Of a stretch of 64,000 bases of DNA, positions 1-9,240 are shown piece by piece (position 1 is the first letter of the stretch; each line of letters begins with the position of its first letter). The notes under the pieces were generated by a model. That model had not been told where the DNA came from. It made no database searches and was given only the letters and a program-made list of their open reading frames with translations. A program made the position numbers and the translations under genes. Source of the stretch: Rheinheimera nanhaiensis E407-8 (lineage in GTDB: Bacteria; Pseudomonadota; Gammaproteobacteria; Enterobacterales; Alteromonadaceae); NCBI RefSeq assembly GCF_000296695.1, contig NZ_BAFK01000002.1, positions 62,001 through 126,000 of the forward strand. The letters are read 5' to 3'.

Positions 1-1075
1 CTGAGCCAAGCCATTTTTCAATCTGGCCATAGTTGTCATATACTGCCACGGCGCGGGTCAGGTGCCAGATATATTGACCATCTAAACGGCGAAAACGAAA
101 CTCTATGTTGTACGGATCGCCGGTTCGCAGGCAGTGTTGCCAATGTGACATTACCCGTTCACGGTCTTCCGGGTGGACTATATCCAGCCAGTTTAGCAGT
201 AGCTCTTCTGTTGGCATGCCGCTAAATGTGGTCATCAGTTGGCTGACAAAGGTTAGCTGGCCATCGCTGGCGGCTGTCCACACTACTATGGGCATACTGT
301 CGGCCCATTGTTGAAACCGCTGCTGCGCCTGTATCAGGCGCATTTCGCTCTGGTGTACGGCATTGCTGTCCTGTAGCACACCCTGCAACAGGGCGTTGTC
401 GTCGGCACAGCAATGGCCGATAATCCGCAACCAGCAGGGGGGCGACTCGTTTGGCAGGCATGGGCACTCGATGTCAAAGGCGGTGTATTGCTCCTGACAC
501 GCGGTTAAGGCTTGCTGCAGTGCTGAGCGATAGTCGGGGTGAAATAACTGGCAAAACTGGCTGACAGTAAGTTGCGTATCTGTATTGCCAGCGAGCAGCT
601 TAGCAGCTTGCGGGCTTAGCGTAATCATTTTGCTGTGCGTATCCAGGTACCAGCAGCCAAACCTGGCCAGCTGGCTGGCCAGTTCTAACTGTTGCTGTTG
701 CTGCGTTAAGTTGTCCCGGGTTGCCGATTCGCGCTGTTGTAATTGCATGGCGGAGCGTGTTTGCAGGTAAATCAGTAATAGGCATATGACCGCACCGGCA
801 CGGTTAGCCAGCACATAGACTGATGCAAAACCCGCCGGTGCAGCAGGTGACAACCAGTAACCCAGTACTACTGCCGCCACGGCCAGCACAAAGCTGACAT
901 TAAGCACCTGGGGCTGGTTGAGCAAACTTGCCAACAATAGCAGCGGCGCGTATAGCACACCATGAGCAAAACCAAGCTGGGTTTGGCTGTCGGCAATAAG
1001 GATTAACAGCAACAGTAAGTAAATCAGGTAAGCGGCGTTACTGTTGTCACGAAAATGTTGGATCCAATGACTCAT
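1..1075 (-). CDS. PAS-domain membrane sensor protein, 3' end cut off by window edge
   Basis: The minus-strand frame is open from an ATG at 1075 to the window edge without a stop, so the C-terminus is missing. Another in-frame ATG lies 9 bases upstream (1084); both have weak AGG-type ribosome binding sites. The protein begins MSHWIQHFRD, followed by several hydrophobic segments (about residues 15-120), a Gln-rich linker and a PAS-like region. A second PAS domain of the PAS_3 type follows, recognisable from HPEDRERV, an EFRFRRLDG strand and a W-L-G ending. The protein should be an inner-membrane sensor. The output domain (histidine kinase or diguanylate cyclase) lies outside the window and cannot be named. 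It is divergent from the kelch gene at 1151. Confidence 0.75.
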   Translation of the reverse strand, partial: MSHWIQHFRDNSNAAYLIYLLLLLILIADSQTQLGFAHGVLYAPLLLLASLLNQPQVLNVSFVLAVAAVVLGYWLSPAAPAGFASVYVLANRAGAVICLLLIYLQTRSAMQLQQRESATRDNLTQQQQQLELASQLARFGCWYLDTHSKMITLSPQAAKLLAGNTDTQLTVSQFCQLFHPDYRSALQQALTACQEQYTAFDIECPCLPNESPPCWLRIIGHCCADDNALLQGVLQDSNAVHQSEMRLIQAQQRFQQWADSMPIVVWTAASDGQLTFVSQLMTTFSGMPTEELLLNWLDIVHPEDRERVMSHWQHCLRTGDPYNIEFRFRRLDGQYIWHLTRAVAVYDNYGQIEKWLGS

Positions 1076-1150
1076 TGCCTGCATCCTGCAACCTGGTGTG
1101 GGCTAATTATGGTACAAAGGTTGTAAAGTTGAAAAAAAATGAGGTGTCAG

Positions 1151-2152
1151 ATGTGGAAATTTCTTCAGCTACTGCTGTTATCGGCAGTGTTGTTCCCCGG
1201 TTGTGCCAAAGCCGGCAGCCTGCATTGGCACACGCTGGCGCCAATGCCTGTTGCCGTGCAGGAAATTTACCCGGCAGTACATAACGGCAAAATTTATGTC
1301 GCCGGTGGCTTAAGTGATGCATTGCCAGAGACAGAGCAGCAAATGACTGACGCCGTGCAGCTTTATGATCCGGCTATGGATCGCTGGGCCATGGCACCGG
1401 CACTGCCAGAGCCGCGCCACCATGCTTATTTAGTCTCGGTGGCCAACCAGCTGTTTTTGTTCGGTGGTTTTGTTATTGCCGACGGCGGGCGCTGGAGCGC
1501 CAGTAGCGATGTGTTGCTGCTTGACGAAACCGCACAGCAGTGGCGCAAGGTGGCTAAGCTGCCTAAACCGCTGACGGAAACCGTGGCGGTGGTGCTAAAC
1601 GGCAAAGTACACCTGGCCAGTGGCCGCTCGCCAGCCGGGGCAGAGAATGCGCAGTGGCGCGATCAGGCCGATGTAAACTTGCACTGGCTGTTTGACCCGC
1701 AGAGTTTAAGCGTTACGGACGCCGCGCCCTTGCCGCAGGCGTTTAATAGCGCGACCGGTGTGGTATTAGATGGCCAGTTTTATGTTGTCGGTGGCCGCCA
1801 GGTCGGCGGGGCTAACCTGGCACTGCTACTGCGCTTTGATGCCGCCACCAACAGCTGGCAGCAGCTTAGCGCTATGCCACAGGCACAGGGCGGGCTGGCG
1901 GCGGCCGTGCTGGGTGGCGATCTGCTGGTGTTTGGCGGTGAGTATTTTGACAATGATGGCGGGGTGTACAGCCAGGTGTGGCGATATCAGGTGGCAAAGG
2001 ATCGCTGGCAACAAACAGGCACTATGCCGCTGCCACGCCATGGCTTAGGCGCCGTAAACCTGAATAACCGGGTTTATGTACTGGGCGGTGCGTCCGTGGT
2101 TGGGTTAAAAGCCACCTCTGCCGTGCTTGACGTTGTGACGCAGCCAAACTGA
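1151..2152 (+). CDS. Kelch-repeat exported protein
   Basis: This is a 333-residue protein of Kelch repeats, which fold into a beta-propeller. The repeats show as recurring V-x-G-G motifs (IYVAGGL, LFLFGGF, FYVVGGR, LLVFGGE, VYVLGGA), each followed by a W-containing strand. The N-terminus MWKFLQLLLLSAVLFPGCAKA is a signal peptide with a possible lipobox-like Cys. I chose the ATG at 1151 because GAGG sits six bases upstream; an in-frame ATG at 1139 lacks such a site. Its stop codon overlaps the ABC transporter start by one base (TGATG), suggesting translational coupling. The role is unknown; some bacterial kelch proteins of this type handle sialic acid, but nothing here supports that function. 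Confidence 0.8.
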   Translation: MWKFLQLLLLSAVLFPGCAKAGSLHWHTLAPMPVAVQEIYPAVHNGKIYVAGGLSDALPETEQQMTDAVQLYDPAMDRWAMAPALPEPRHHAYLVSVANQLFLFGGFVIADGGRWSASSDVLLLDETAQQWRKVAKLPKPLTETVAVVLNGKVHLASGRSPAGAENAQWRDQADVNLHWLFDPQSLSVTDAAPLPQAFNSATGVVLDGQFYVVGGRQVGGANLALLLRFDAATNSWQQLSAMPQAQGGLAAAVLGGDLLVFGGEYFDNDGGVYSQVWRYQVAKDRWQQTGTMPLPRHGLGAVNLNNRVYVLGGASVVGLKATSAVLDVVTQPN

Positions 2153-3894
2153 TGAGTGCACCTTATGCGGTAATGCCGTGGCTGCTGGGCTTTTTACTGC
2201 CGTACCGTCGCCGGGTAATACTGGCGCTGCTGTGCTTATTGCTTGGCTCGCTAAGCTGGCTGGCGTTGGGGCAGGGCGTGCGTTTATTGGTAGATGAGGG
2301 CTTTGTTGCCAACAACAGTGCACGGTTAAACCAAATCACGCTGGCCATTTTGCTGCTGTGTGCGCTGACATCACTGGCGGTGTTCTGCCGCTTTTACTTA
2401 ATGACCTGGCTGGGCGAGCGGGTAAGTGCCGATATCCGTAACCGGGTGTATCAGCATATGCTTAAGCTGTCGCCCACCTTTTACAGCCAAATGCGTACCG
2501 GTGAGGTGATCTCGCGTTTTACCGCTGACACTACCTTACTGCAAAGCGTCGTCGGTTCCAGTTTCTCGATGGCACTGCGCTCAGCCGTTACCGCTGTGGG
2601 CGGCTTACTGATGATGGCGCTAACCAGCTTTAAAATGACAGCGCTGGTGCTGCTGGCGGTGCCAATGGTGCTGCTGCCGATTATTATGCTTGGGCGTAAG
2701 GTGCGAAAATTATCGCGCGCCAGTCAGGATAAGCTGGCCGATGTTGGCGCCTATGTTGATGAAAGCCTGCATGAAATTCACACTGTGCAGGCCTATGGCC
2801 ACGAAGCGGTTGATAAACAGCAGTTTGCCAGTCGCATCGAGCAGGTAATGCAGGCAGCACGGCAGCGTATTTTTTACCGCGCCTTGTTAATTGCTGCGGT
2901 GATGTTGCTCAGCATCAGCGCTATGGTGCTGATTAGCTGGGTGGGTGCCAAAGATGTGATGGCCGGTAGCGTCAGCGCCGGTGAGTTAACCGCCTTTATG
3001 TTTTACGCGGTCATGGTGGCCGGCAGCGCCGCCACCATCAGCGAAGTGATTGGCGATATTCAGCGCGCCGCCGGTGCTACTGAGCGGCTGATTGAGCTGG
3101 CCAGTGCACCGGTTGATATTGCCTCGCCGGCCACGCCTGCCGCGCTGCCTGCGGCGGTGGCAGGGGCGCTTAGTATCCGCCGGTTAAGTTTTGCCTACCC
3201 GCAAGTGGCCGATAAAACGGTATTGCAGCATCTCAGCATGGAGATTGAGCCAGGCGAGCGTATTGCTTTAGTTGGCCCCAGCGGCGGCGGTAAAACCACC
3301 TTGTTTCAGTTGCTGCAGCGCTTTTACCAGCCAACCGCAGGGCAGATCTTGCTCGATGGGGTGGATATCAGTACGCTGGATTTAGCCCAGCTACGTGCCC
3401 AGTTTGCCTTAGTGCCGCAAGACGCGGTCATTTTTGCTACGTCAGTGCTGGAAAACGTGCGCTATGGCCGGCCGGATGCCAGTGAGCAGGAAGTGATTGA
3501 CGCCTGTGTTGCGGCGCGGGCTGATGAATTTATCCGCCAGTTTAGCCAGGGGTATGCCACACAACTTGGTGAGCGTGGCGTGCGTTTATCCGGCGGGCAA
3601 AAGCAGCGTATCGCTATTGCCCGTGCCATGCTGGCAAACCGGCCACTGCTGTTGTTAGATGAAGCCACCAGTGCGCTGGACGCCATTAGCGAGCAACAGG
3701 TACAGCAAGCGCTGGAGCAGTTAATGCAGGGCAAAACCAGCCTGATCATTGCCCATCGTTTAAGCACGGTAATTAATGCCGACCGTATTATGCTGCTGGA
3801 TCAGGGTAAGTTACTGGCCGTGGGCACGCATCAACAATTGCTGCAGCAAAGCCCGCTATATCAGCAGTTGGCCGAGCTGCAGCTGTTAAGTTAA
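2152..3894 (+). CDS. ABC exporter, fused membrane and ATP-binding domains (MsbA/BmrA-like)
   Basis: This 580-residue half-transporter exports a hydrophobic substrate, probably as a homodimer in the inner membrane. The first ~310 residues contain six membrane segments of the ABC type I exporter fold. The nucleotide-binding domain occupies about 345-580, with Walker A (GPSGGGKTT, near 378), Q-loop (LVPQDA), signature LSGGQKQR (near 480), Walker B with D-loop (LLLLDEATSALD, near 500) and the H-loop His (IIAHR). All catalytic residues are present. The substrate cannot be inferred; lipid, drug or peptide are all possible. It overlaps the kelch gene by one base and is followed 15 bases later by moeB, so the four genes from 1151 to 5248 may form one transcript. 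Confidence 0.9.
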   Translation: MSAPYAVMPWLLGFLLPYRRRVILALLCLLLGSLSWLALGQGVRLLVDEGFVANNSARLNQITLAILLLCALTSLAVFCRFYLMTWLGERVSADIRNRVYQHMLKLSPTFYSQMRTGEVISRFTADTTLLQSVVGSSFSMALRSAVTAVGGLLMMALTSFKMTALVLLAVPMVLLPIIMLGRKVRKLSRASQDKLADVGAYVDESLHEIHTVQAYGHEAVDKQQFASRIEQVMQAARQRIFYRALLIAAVMLLSISAMVLISWVGAKDVMAGSVSAGELTAFMFYAVMVAGSAATISEVIGDIQRAAGATERLIELASAPVDIASPATPAALPAAVAGALSIRRLSFAYPQVADKTVLQHLSMEIEPGERIALVGPSGGGKTTLFQLLQRFYQPTAGQILLDGVDISTLDLAQLRAQFALVPQDAVIFATSVLENVRYGRPDASEQEVIDACVAARADEFIRQFSQGYATQLGERGVRLSGGQKQRIAIARAMLANRPLLLLDEATSALDAISEQQVQQALEQLMQGKTSLIIAHRLSTVINADRIMLLDQGKLLAVGTHQQLLQQSPLYQQLAELQLLS

Positions 3895-3909
3895 TGGCAA
3901 AAAGGTGTT

Positions 3910-4704
3910 ATGAGCATAACCACTAAGGACAAAGAGCTGGACCCGGCGCAGGCAATGCGCTACAGCCGCCAGTTGATGTTGCCGCAGATGGACTTTCGTG
4001 GCCAGGAGGTATTGCTGGCCAGCTCAGTGCTGCTAATTGGTCTGGGCGGTTTAGGCTGCGCGGCGGCACCTTACCTGGTGGCCAGTGGCGTGGGTCATAT
4101 CACCCTGGTTGATGACGATACCATTGACCGTAGCAATTTACAGCGGCAAATACTGTACCGCGAAGCCGATATTGGCCTAAGCAAAGCAGCGCAGGCCGCG
4201 GCAAGCTTAAGCCAGCTGAATTCTGATATTGTTATTGAAGCGCGGTGCCAGCGCTTAACGGCTGATGACTTAGCGCAGCTGGTGCCGCAATATTCGCTGG
4301 TGCTGGATTGCACTGATAACTTAGTTAGCCGCAATGCGATTAACGCCGCTTGTGTAAAGGCTAAAGTACCGCTGGTATCCGGCGCCGCTATCCGTTTTGA
4401 AGGCCAGCTGGCCAGTTTTAGTATGCAGGGCGACAGTGCCTGTTATCACTGTTTAAGCCAGCTGTTTGGCGAGCAGCAACTTAGCTGTATGGAAGCGGGT
4501 ATTTTAAGCCCGGTAGTGGGTATCGTCGGCGTAATGCAGGCATTGGAGGCGGTAAAAATCCTTGCTGGTGTTGGTACACCCCTGTATGGCAAATTGCAGC
4601 TTTTTGATGGTTTAACCAGCCAGTGGCGCCAGTTTAATCTGGCAAAAGATCCCGCATGCAGTGTCTGTGGTTCAGACAACGAATACGGCTGGCAGTACAG
4701 CTAA
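3910..4704 (+). CDS. moeB: Molybdopterin-synthase adenylyltransferase-like protein (HesA/MoeB/ThiF family)
   Basis: This 264-residue E1-like enzyme adenylates the C-terminal Gly-Gly of a small sulfur carrier (MoaD for MoeB, ThiS for ThiF). The nucleotide-binding loop is G44-L-G-G-L-G, followed by the V-D-D-D acidic strand end (67-70) and the R-x-x-L-Q-R-Q segment. Zinc-binding cysteines are at C178/C181 and C250/C253. C193, in S-C-M-E-A-G-I-L-S-P, corresponds to the reactive-loop cysteine of E. coli MoeB. Length and ending fit MoeB better than ThiF, and no thiamine genes are adjacent. No other molybdenum-cofactor gene is nearby except the modC fragment at 22 kb, so the carrier partner is inferred. 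Confidence 0.82.
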   Translation: MSITTKDKELDPAQAMRYSRQLMLPQMDFRGQEVLLASSVLLIGLGGLGCAAAPYLVASGVGHITLVDDDTIDRSNLQRQILYREADIGLSKAAQAAASLSQLNSDIVIEARCQRLTADDLAQLVPQYSLVLDCTDNLVSRNAINAACVKAKVPLVSGAAIRFEGQLASFSMQGDSACYHCLSQLFGEQQLSCMEAGILSPVVGIVGVMQALEAVKILAGVGTPLYGKLQLFDGLTSQWRQFNLAKDPACSVCGSDNEYGWQYS

Positions 4705-4717
4705 AGGAGGCTGAATA

Positions 4718-5248
4718 ATGAGCGCACATCAACAGCAAATGCAGGCTTTTGCCAAATATAACCGCGAGTTTAATGCCCGGCTGTATCAGCTGGTGGCAGG
4801 GTTAAGCGATAGCGAGCGCAAAAACGATCTCGGCGCTTTTTTCGGCTCCATTCACGGTACGCTCAATCATATTCTGCTGGCTGATCGCATCTGGCTTGGC
4901 CGCTTTGCCAGCGCCTTTCCTGCGATGGAGTCGTTGCAGCAGGCGCAACTGGTGCAGCAGTTTAGTTCATTAGGCGATGAGCTGTATGCCGACTTTACTG
5001 AACTTAGCGCCCAAAGGCTGGCGACCGACAAGGTGATAACGCAGTTTGCCGATGAGCTAACCGCTGTGCAGCTGGCCGGTACCATGAAGTACCACAATTC
5101 TCAGGGTAAGTTACGCCAACACCCCACCTGGGTGGCGGTGGCGCATATGTTTAACCATCAAACCCATCACCGCGGCCAGCTAACCACGCTGTTGCACCAG
5201 TTGGGGCATGACGTTGGTGTCACCGATTTTGTTGCTTATGTAACTTAA
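4718..5248 (+). CDS. DinB-family metal-binding four-helix protein
   Basis: This 176-residue protein of the DinB/YfiT-like four-helix bundle family binds a metal through three histidines, here probably H51 (T-L-N-H), H147 and H151 (N-H-Q-T-H-H-R-G-Q). Family members are often thiol-dependent transferases or of unknown activity. The name comes from a Bacillus damage-inducible gene and does not mean DNA polymerase IV. The start is supported by a strong AAAGGAGG about seven bases upstream. It is the last gene of the run that begins with the kelch gene; the 235 bases to hemN contain no convincing gene. Confidence 0.85.
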   Translation: MSAHQQQMQAFAKYNREFNARLYQLVAGLSDSERKNDLGAFFGSIHGTLNHILLADRIWLGRFASAFPAMESLQQAQLVQQFSSLGDELYADFTELSAQRLATDKVITQFADELTAVQLAGTMKYHNSQGKLRQHPTWVAVAHMFNHQTHHRGQLTTLLHQLGHDVGVTDFVAYVT

Positions 5249-5483
5249 AAGGCGTTGGTAAATATGACGATACAGCCAAAGGTAGTCAGTGCCATTTGCT
5301 GTCTGCTATCCCGCTAAAATAGCGCAGTATATTCTGCCATCACTTTTCAGAAGTTTGTTTAATACACCGTCCGCTAATAATTTTAAACCGGCTTGTCGCC
5401 TGCGGCAGATCAAAGTTACCCCGGCGAAATGACGTTATACTGGCGCTTCGCACCCTAAGCTAAGCGTAATTACAGAGGTCAAG

Positions 5484-6857
5484 ATGGCGCCGGATACAAA
5501 CAAGCTGCAGTGGGACCCTAAGTTAATCAGCAAATATAATATTAACGGCCCGCGTTATACCTCTTACCCCACCGCGCTGGCATTAAGCCCTGATTTTGCT
5601 CACACACAGATCCAAACCGCCATCGGCCAAAGCTCAAACGCGCTTAGCCTGTATTTGCATATCCCGTTTTGTCATAAGCTTTGTTATTACTGCGGTTGCA
5701 ATAAGGTGGTGACACGGCATCAGCATAAGGCCGATATTTACCTTGATGCGTTGGCGCAGGAGATGGCGTTGTATGCGCCGCTACTGGACAGTAAACGTAT
5801 TAATCAGCTGCATTTAGGTGGTGGGACGCCCACCTTTTTAACTGAAGTACAGTTAAGCCGGTTAATGGCGCTGCTGCAGCAACATTTTGCTGTAAATACT
5901 GATGCGGAAATCAGTATTGAAATTGACCCGCGCAGTTGCAGTGACGACAAGCTGCGGCATTTGCGTACGCTGGGCTTTAACCGGGTAAGCTTTGGCGTGC
6001 AGGATTTAGACGAAAAAGTGCAAATTGCCATTAACCGGCAACAAGACACCGACCTTATCCGCCATCAGGTCGCGCTTAGCCGCGAGCTCGGCTTTAGCTC
6101 GATAAACCTGGATCTTATCTATGGTTTGCCATTTCAGCAGAGCGCCAGTTTTGCTGAAACGGTCGAGGAAATTATCCGCCTTACTCCCGACCGGATCTCG
6201 TTATTTAGCTATGCGCATATCCCTGAGCGTTTTGCTGCGCAGCGTAAAATTGCCGATAGCAGCCTGCCGGATGCGCCGTTAAAGCTGGAGCTGATGCAGC
6301 TGGCCATTAACCGCTTTGTTGCGACCGGCTATCAGTTTATTGGCATGGACCACTTCGCCCGGCCAGGTGACGCCTTAGCCAAAGCCCGGCAAGCCGGTAA
6401 GCTGCAGCGTAATTTTCAGGGCTATACCACCGCAGGGCAAGATGCGTTAATTGGCCTGGGGGTGTCCAGCATTAGCCAGGTAAGTGGCGTATTGTGGCAA
6501 AACAGTAAAAATTTGCCTGATTATTACAGTGCGATTAGTGCCGGCACACTGCCGGTAGAGCGCGGTTTTAGCTTAAATAGCGACGACAAACTGCGCGCGG
6601 CGCTAATCAGTCAGCTTATCTGTCACTTCGAGTTGGATGTTGAAGCCTTTAGCGAGCGCTGGCACATTAATGGCTTCTGGCAATACTTCGCCGAGGCACT
6701 AGAGCGCTTGCAGCCGTTTATGGAAGATGGTTTGGTAGAAGTGTATGCCGGGCGCATTAAGGTAACCGAGGCCGGCCGGTTGTGGGTGCGCAGCATCTGC
6801 GCCTGTTTTGATGCCTATTTAACCCAGGGCCAGCAACGGTACTCTAAAGTGGTGTAA
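5484..6857 (+). CDS. hemN: Oxygen-independent coproporphyrinogen III oxidase (radical SAM)
   Basis: This 457-residue enzyme oxidatively decarboxylates coproporphyrinogen III to protoporphyrinogen IX without oxygen, a step of heme synthesis in the cytoplasm. The radical-SAM cysteines are C63-x3-C67-x2-C70 (C-H-K-L-C-Y-Y-C-G-C). They are preceded by the YLHIPFC strand and followed by the LHLGGGTPTFL loop, both hallmarks of HemN. The GPRYTSYPTA segment near residue 22 is specific to true HemN rather than HemW. Length matches the family. It stands alone between two intergenic gaps. I looked for an FNR site upstream and found only a half-site, so oxygen control is not demonstrated. Confidence 0.95.
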   Translation: MAPDTNKLQWDPKLISKYNINGPRYTSYPTALALSPDFAHTQIQTAIGQSSNALSLYLHIPFCHKLCYYCGCNKVVTRHQHKADIYLDALAQEMALYAPLLDSKRINQLHLGGGTPTFLTEVQLSRLMALLQQHFAVNTDAEISIEIDPRSCSDDKLRHLRTLGFNRVSFGVQDLDEKVQIAINRQQDTDLIRHQVALSRELGFSSINLDLIYGLPFQQSASFAETVEEIIRLTPDRISLFSYAHIPERFAAQRKIADSSLPDAPLKLELMQLAINRFVATGYQFIGMDHFARPGDALAKARQAGKLQRNFQGYTTAGQDALIGLGVSSISQVSGVLWQNSKNLPDYYSAISAGTLPVERGFSLNSDDKLRAALISQLICHFELDVEAFSERWHINGFWQYFAEALERLQPFMEDGLVEVYAGRIKVTEAGRLWVRSICACFDAYLTQGQQRYSKVV

Positions 6858-6979
6858 GCCGGCTGTTAAACACGCTTACACTTTTTTTCTTTCTGAACCG
6901 GCAAATGTACGCCATGCTGATAGTTATTTGCGTAGCGTTGATACATGGATAAGGCATCAGCCGGTAAGGGGAGAACAGC

Positions 6980-7660
6980 ATGGCACTTGATACTACAGGC
7001 GTAAAACTTGAAGACAGGCCGATAGCCCAGGTCAGGGAAGAAGTAATAGACCAGCTTATTATGAACTACAGCCACGGCGTGATTTCTGAACAAGCCTTTG
7101 AGCGTCGGCTGGATATTGCCACCAATTCTGATGAGCATCTGCTGTTGGCAGAACAAGTGGCCGATTTAACCTTATTGCCGGATGCGAAATACCGCGCCAT
7201 GTGGGCTCAGAGTTTTGCTAAGCCACAGCCTAAAGCAGAGCGCGGTGCAAATGCGGCCGACAGCGACCGGCTGGTGTCGGTGCTAAGCAGTGATGAGCGC
7301 AGCGGGCCTTGGCGGGTGCCGCAGCAACTGACCATTATTAATGCGTTGTCATCGGTAGAGCTGGATTTTTCCGACGCCGTATTTGACCAGCCGCAGGTAA
7401 CACTGTACACCCGCAACTGGCTTGGCAGTATAGATATTAAGGTGCCGGAGCATGTAGCGGTGCTGAGCGATATTAACAATATCGCTTCGTCCAGCAGCAA
7501 CAGTGTCAGTTCTGACAGGGCGGGGGTAAATAAAACCCACTTTATCCGCATTGAGGGCTATTCGGTTTTAGGCTCGGTGAGCATCAGTGTAAAACGCAGC
7601 CTGACAGAACGCTTCACCGACTTTGCTAACTCGGTACGTTCGGCGTTGGGGTTAAAGTAA
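6980..7660 (+). CDS. DUF1707 / LiaF-like C-terminal domain protein
   Basis: This 226-residue soluble-looking protein has an N-terminal DUF1707 (SHOCT-like) helical segment at about residues 20-65 (ISEQAFERRLDIATNSDEH). Its C-terminal half (about 105-185) resembles the beta-rich LiaF/YvqF cell-wall-stress domain, with V-E-L-D-F-S-D and a G-S-I-D-I-K-V-P strand. In Firmicutes, LiaF restrains an envelope-stress two-component system; in proteobacteria the role of this architecture is unknown. There is no membrane segment, unlike classical LiaF. The start has a GGGGAGA ribosome binding site. It is convergent with the response regulator at 7754, with a short hairpin between them. Confidence 0.65.
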   Translation: MALDTTGVKLEDRPIAQVREEVIDQLIMNYSHGVISEQAFERRLDIATNSDEHLLLAEQVADLTLLPDAKYRAMWAQSFAKPQPKAERGANAADSDRLVSVLSSDERSGPWRVPQQLTIINALSSVELDFSDAVFDQPQVTLYTRNWLGSIDIKVPEHVAVLSDINNIASSSSNSVSSDRAGVNKTHFIRIEGYSVLGSVSISVKRSLTERFTDFANSVRSALGLK

Positions 7661-7681
7661 CGCCGGGATTATCGCGGCGTT
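7659..7681 (+). terminator. Hairpin between convergent genes, weak terminator candidate
   Basis: Inverted repeat AACGCCG (7659-7665) and CGGCGTT (7675-7681) with a 9-base loop, starting at the stop codon of the DUF1707 gene. The stem is G+C-rich but no clear T-run follows, so termination is inferred from position only. Confidence 0.35.
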
Positions 7682-7753
7682 GTTGATATAACGCCATTTA
7701 GCCAGTGTAACAAAGCCTGTGTTAGCTATGTGCTAAATTGGGGGGTGCACAGG

Positions 7754-9028
7754 CTAGGGTGCCAGTGCAATTACCTGATTGCGGCCTTGCTGTTTTGCCT
7801 GATACAGCGCTTTGTCGGCACGGGCAAATACCTCATCGAAGTATTCTTCCCGCGCTGTGCTAAGACAAGCCACACCGATACTGACACTGGTGTTGATGCC
7901 TTCTGGTTGCAGCTGTTGCAAGGCTTGGCACAGTTGCTGGGCTTTGTCGTGTGCTGTACTGAGATTGCAATCTGGTAACAACAGCACAAACTCTTCGCCG
8001 CCAAAACGCGCCAGGTATTGCTCTGTTGTGCACTGCGCTTGTAGCGCAGTGGCGACACGTTTTAAGACTTTATCACCGGTTTGATGGCCAAACTGATCAT
8101 TTATCTGTTTAAAGTGATCAATATCCAGTACCAACACAGCCAGTGCCTGTTGCTGGCGGTTAGCCTCGGCAAAACGGCGCTTGGCCAGCTCAGTGAGAAA
8201 GTGGCGGTTATACAAGCCGGTCAGGTGGTCTTTCGTCGCCAGCTCCAGCAGCCGCTGCCGTTCGCGCGTTAATTGTTCGATTAAACGGGTGGCAGAGATC
8301 AGGTTATTTATCCGGGCAAACAGCTCTTCGTCCAGCACCGGCTTGGAAATATAGTCATTGGCGCCGGATTGCAGCGCCTGAATACGGCGGTGCACGCTCT
8401 CCAGGCTGGTAACGGCCAGGATCGGTGTTTGCGCAAAACGGTTGTCGGCGCGCAGCCGCTGAATAAAATCAATACCGGTTTCGTTATCCTGCAGCACGAT
8501 GTCGGTCATGATCAGTTCGTACTTATTGTTGTCGAGTAACTGCAGTGCCTGTTGGATGGAAAAAGCATGATCCATCTGCAAGCCCAGCCGTTTTAACTTC
8601 GCATCTGTGGCTTTGGCAACCGTCAGGCTGTCTTCCAGGTACAGTGCTTTACCGCTGATGTTGTAACGAAATGGTCCCAGCGGAATAAGCGCATGCAGGC
8701 TTTCTTCCAGCCGCGGTAAATCATCTTTACGGATGATATCGCTGGCACCGGCCGTCAGTGCAGATGACAGCAGTTCCGGATCCGTCTCTGAGGTCACAAT
8801 AAAGATCGGTACCTCGCTGTTACGCTGACGCACGTGCTGGCAAAAGTCGATACCGGTAAGATCTGGCAGGTACATGGCAACGCAAATCATCTGGAATTGA
8901 TGCTGCGTTAAAGCGCGAAAGCCGGCAGTGGCAGAGTCGACAAAGGTAAGTTGAAAGTCATAACTTTCCAGCATTCGGGATAAAATGCGCTGATAAGTGG
9001 GGCTGGGTTCAACAATCAGAGCTTGCAT
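7754..9028 (-). CDS. Double-receiver diguanylate cyclase (PleD-like)
   Basis: This 424-residue response regulator makes cyclic-di-GMP from two GTP. Receiver 1 (about 1-118) has lost the phospho-acceptor: the position normally Asp is A51 (V-A-M-Y-L-P-D). Receiver 2 (about 127-245) keeps D176 (M-T-D-I-V-L). A short coiled linker leads to the GGDEF domain (about 265-424), whose active-site motif is GGEEF at 343-347 and should be active. The usual R-x-x-D inhibitory site ahead of that motif is absent, so product feedback is probably lacking. Architecture (REC-REC-GGDEF) matches Caulobacter PleD. The gene is divergent from the phosphatase-type response regulator at 9241, and the two may share a phosphorelay or c-di-GMP pathway. 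Confidence 0.9.
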   Translation of the reverse strand: MQALIVEPSPTYQRILSRMLESYDFQLTFVDSATAGFRALTQHQFQMICVAMYLPDLTGIDFCQHVRQRNSEVPIFIVTSETDPELLSSALTAGASDIIRKDDLPRLEESLHALIPLGPFRYNISGKALYLEDSLTVAKATDAKLKRLGLQMDHAFSIQQALQLLDNNKYELIMTDIVLQDNETGIDFIQRLRADNRFAQTPILAVTSLESVHRRIQALQSGANDYISKPVLDEELFARINNLISATRLIEQLTRERQRLLELATKDHLTGLYNRHFLTELAKRRFAEANRQQQALAVLVLDIDHFKQINDQFGHQTGDKVLKRVATALQAQCTTEQYLARFGGEEFVLLLPDCNLSTAHDKAQQLCQALQQLQPEGINTSVSIGVACLSTAREEYFDEVFARADKALYQAKQQGRNQVIALAP

Positions 9029-9240
9029 GTGCTACTCGCTAATTGCGGTTGTGAGCTTAAGTCTATCGTAAGATAATAGTGTTGTGAAAAAAATGCTGCA
9101 AAAGTACCTGTTTTAGCGTGTTGCTGCAAAGTGCAGCGCATAATTCTGTGTAGTAAAAACAGCCGCTGCTGTTAACATCGCGCACCCTGTGCCTGGCAGC
9201 TATAGTTAATGCAGTTGTCAGGCAGTACAAGGGAGGCCAG

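Noticed and set aside
5380-5460. Possible FNR box upstream of hemN
   Set aside because: Only one ATCAA half-site is visible; the other half (CTGCG in place of TTGAT) matches poorly, so oxygen regulation is not supported by the sequence.
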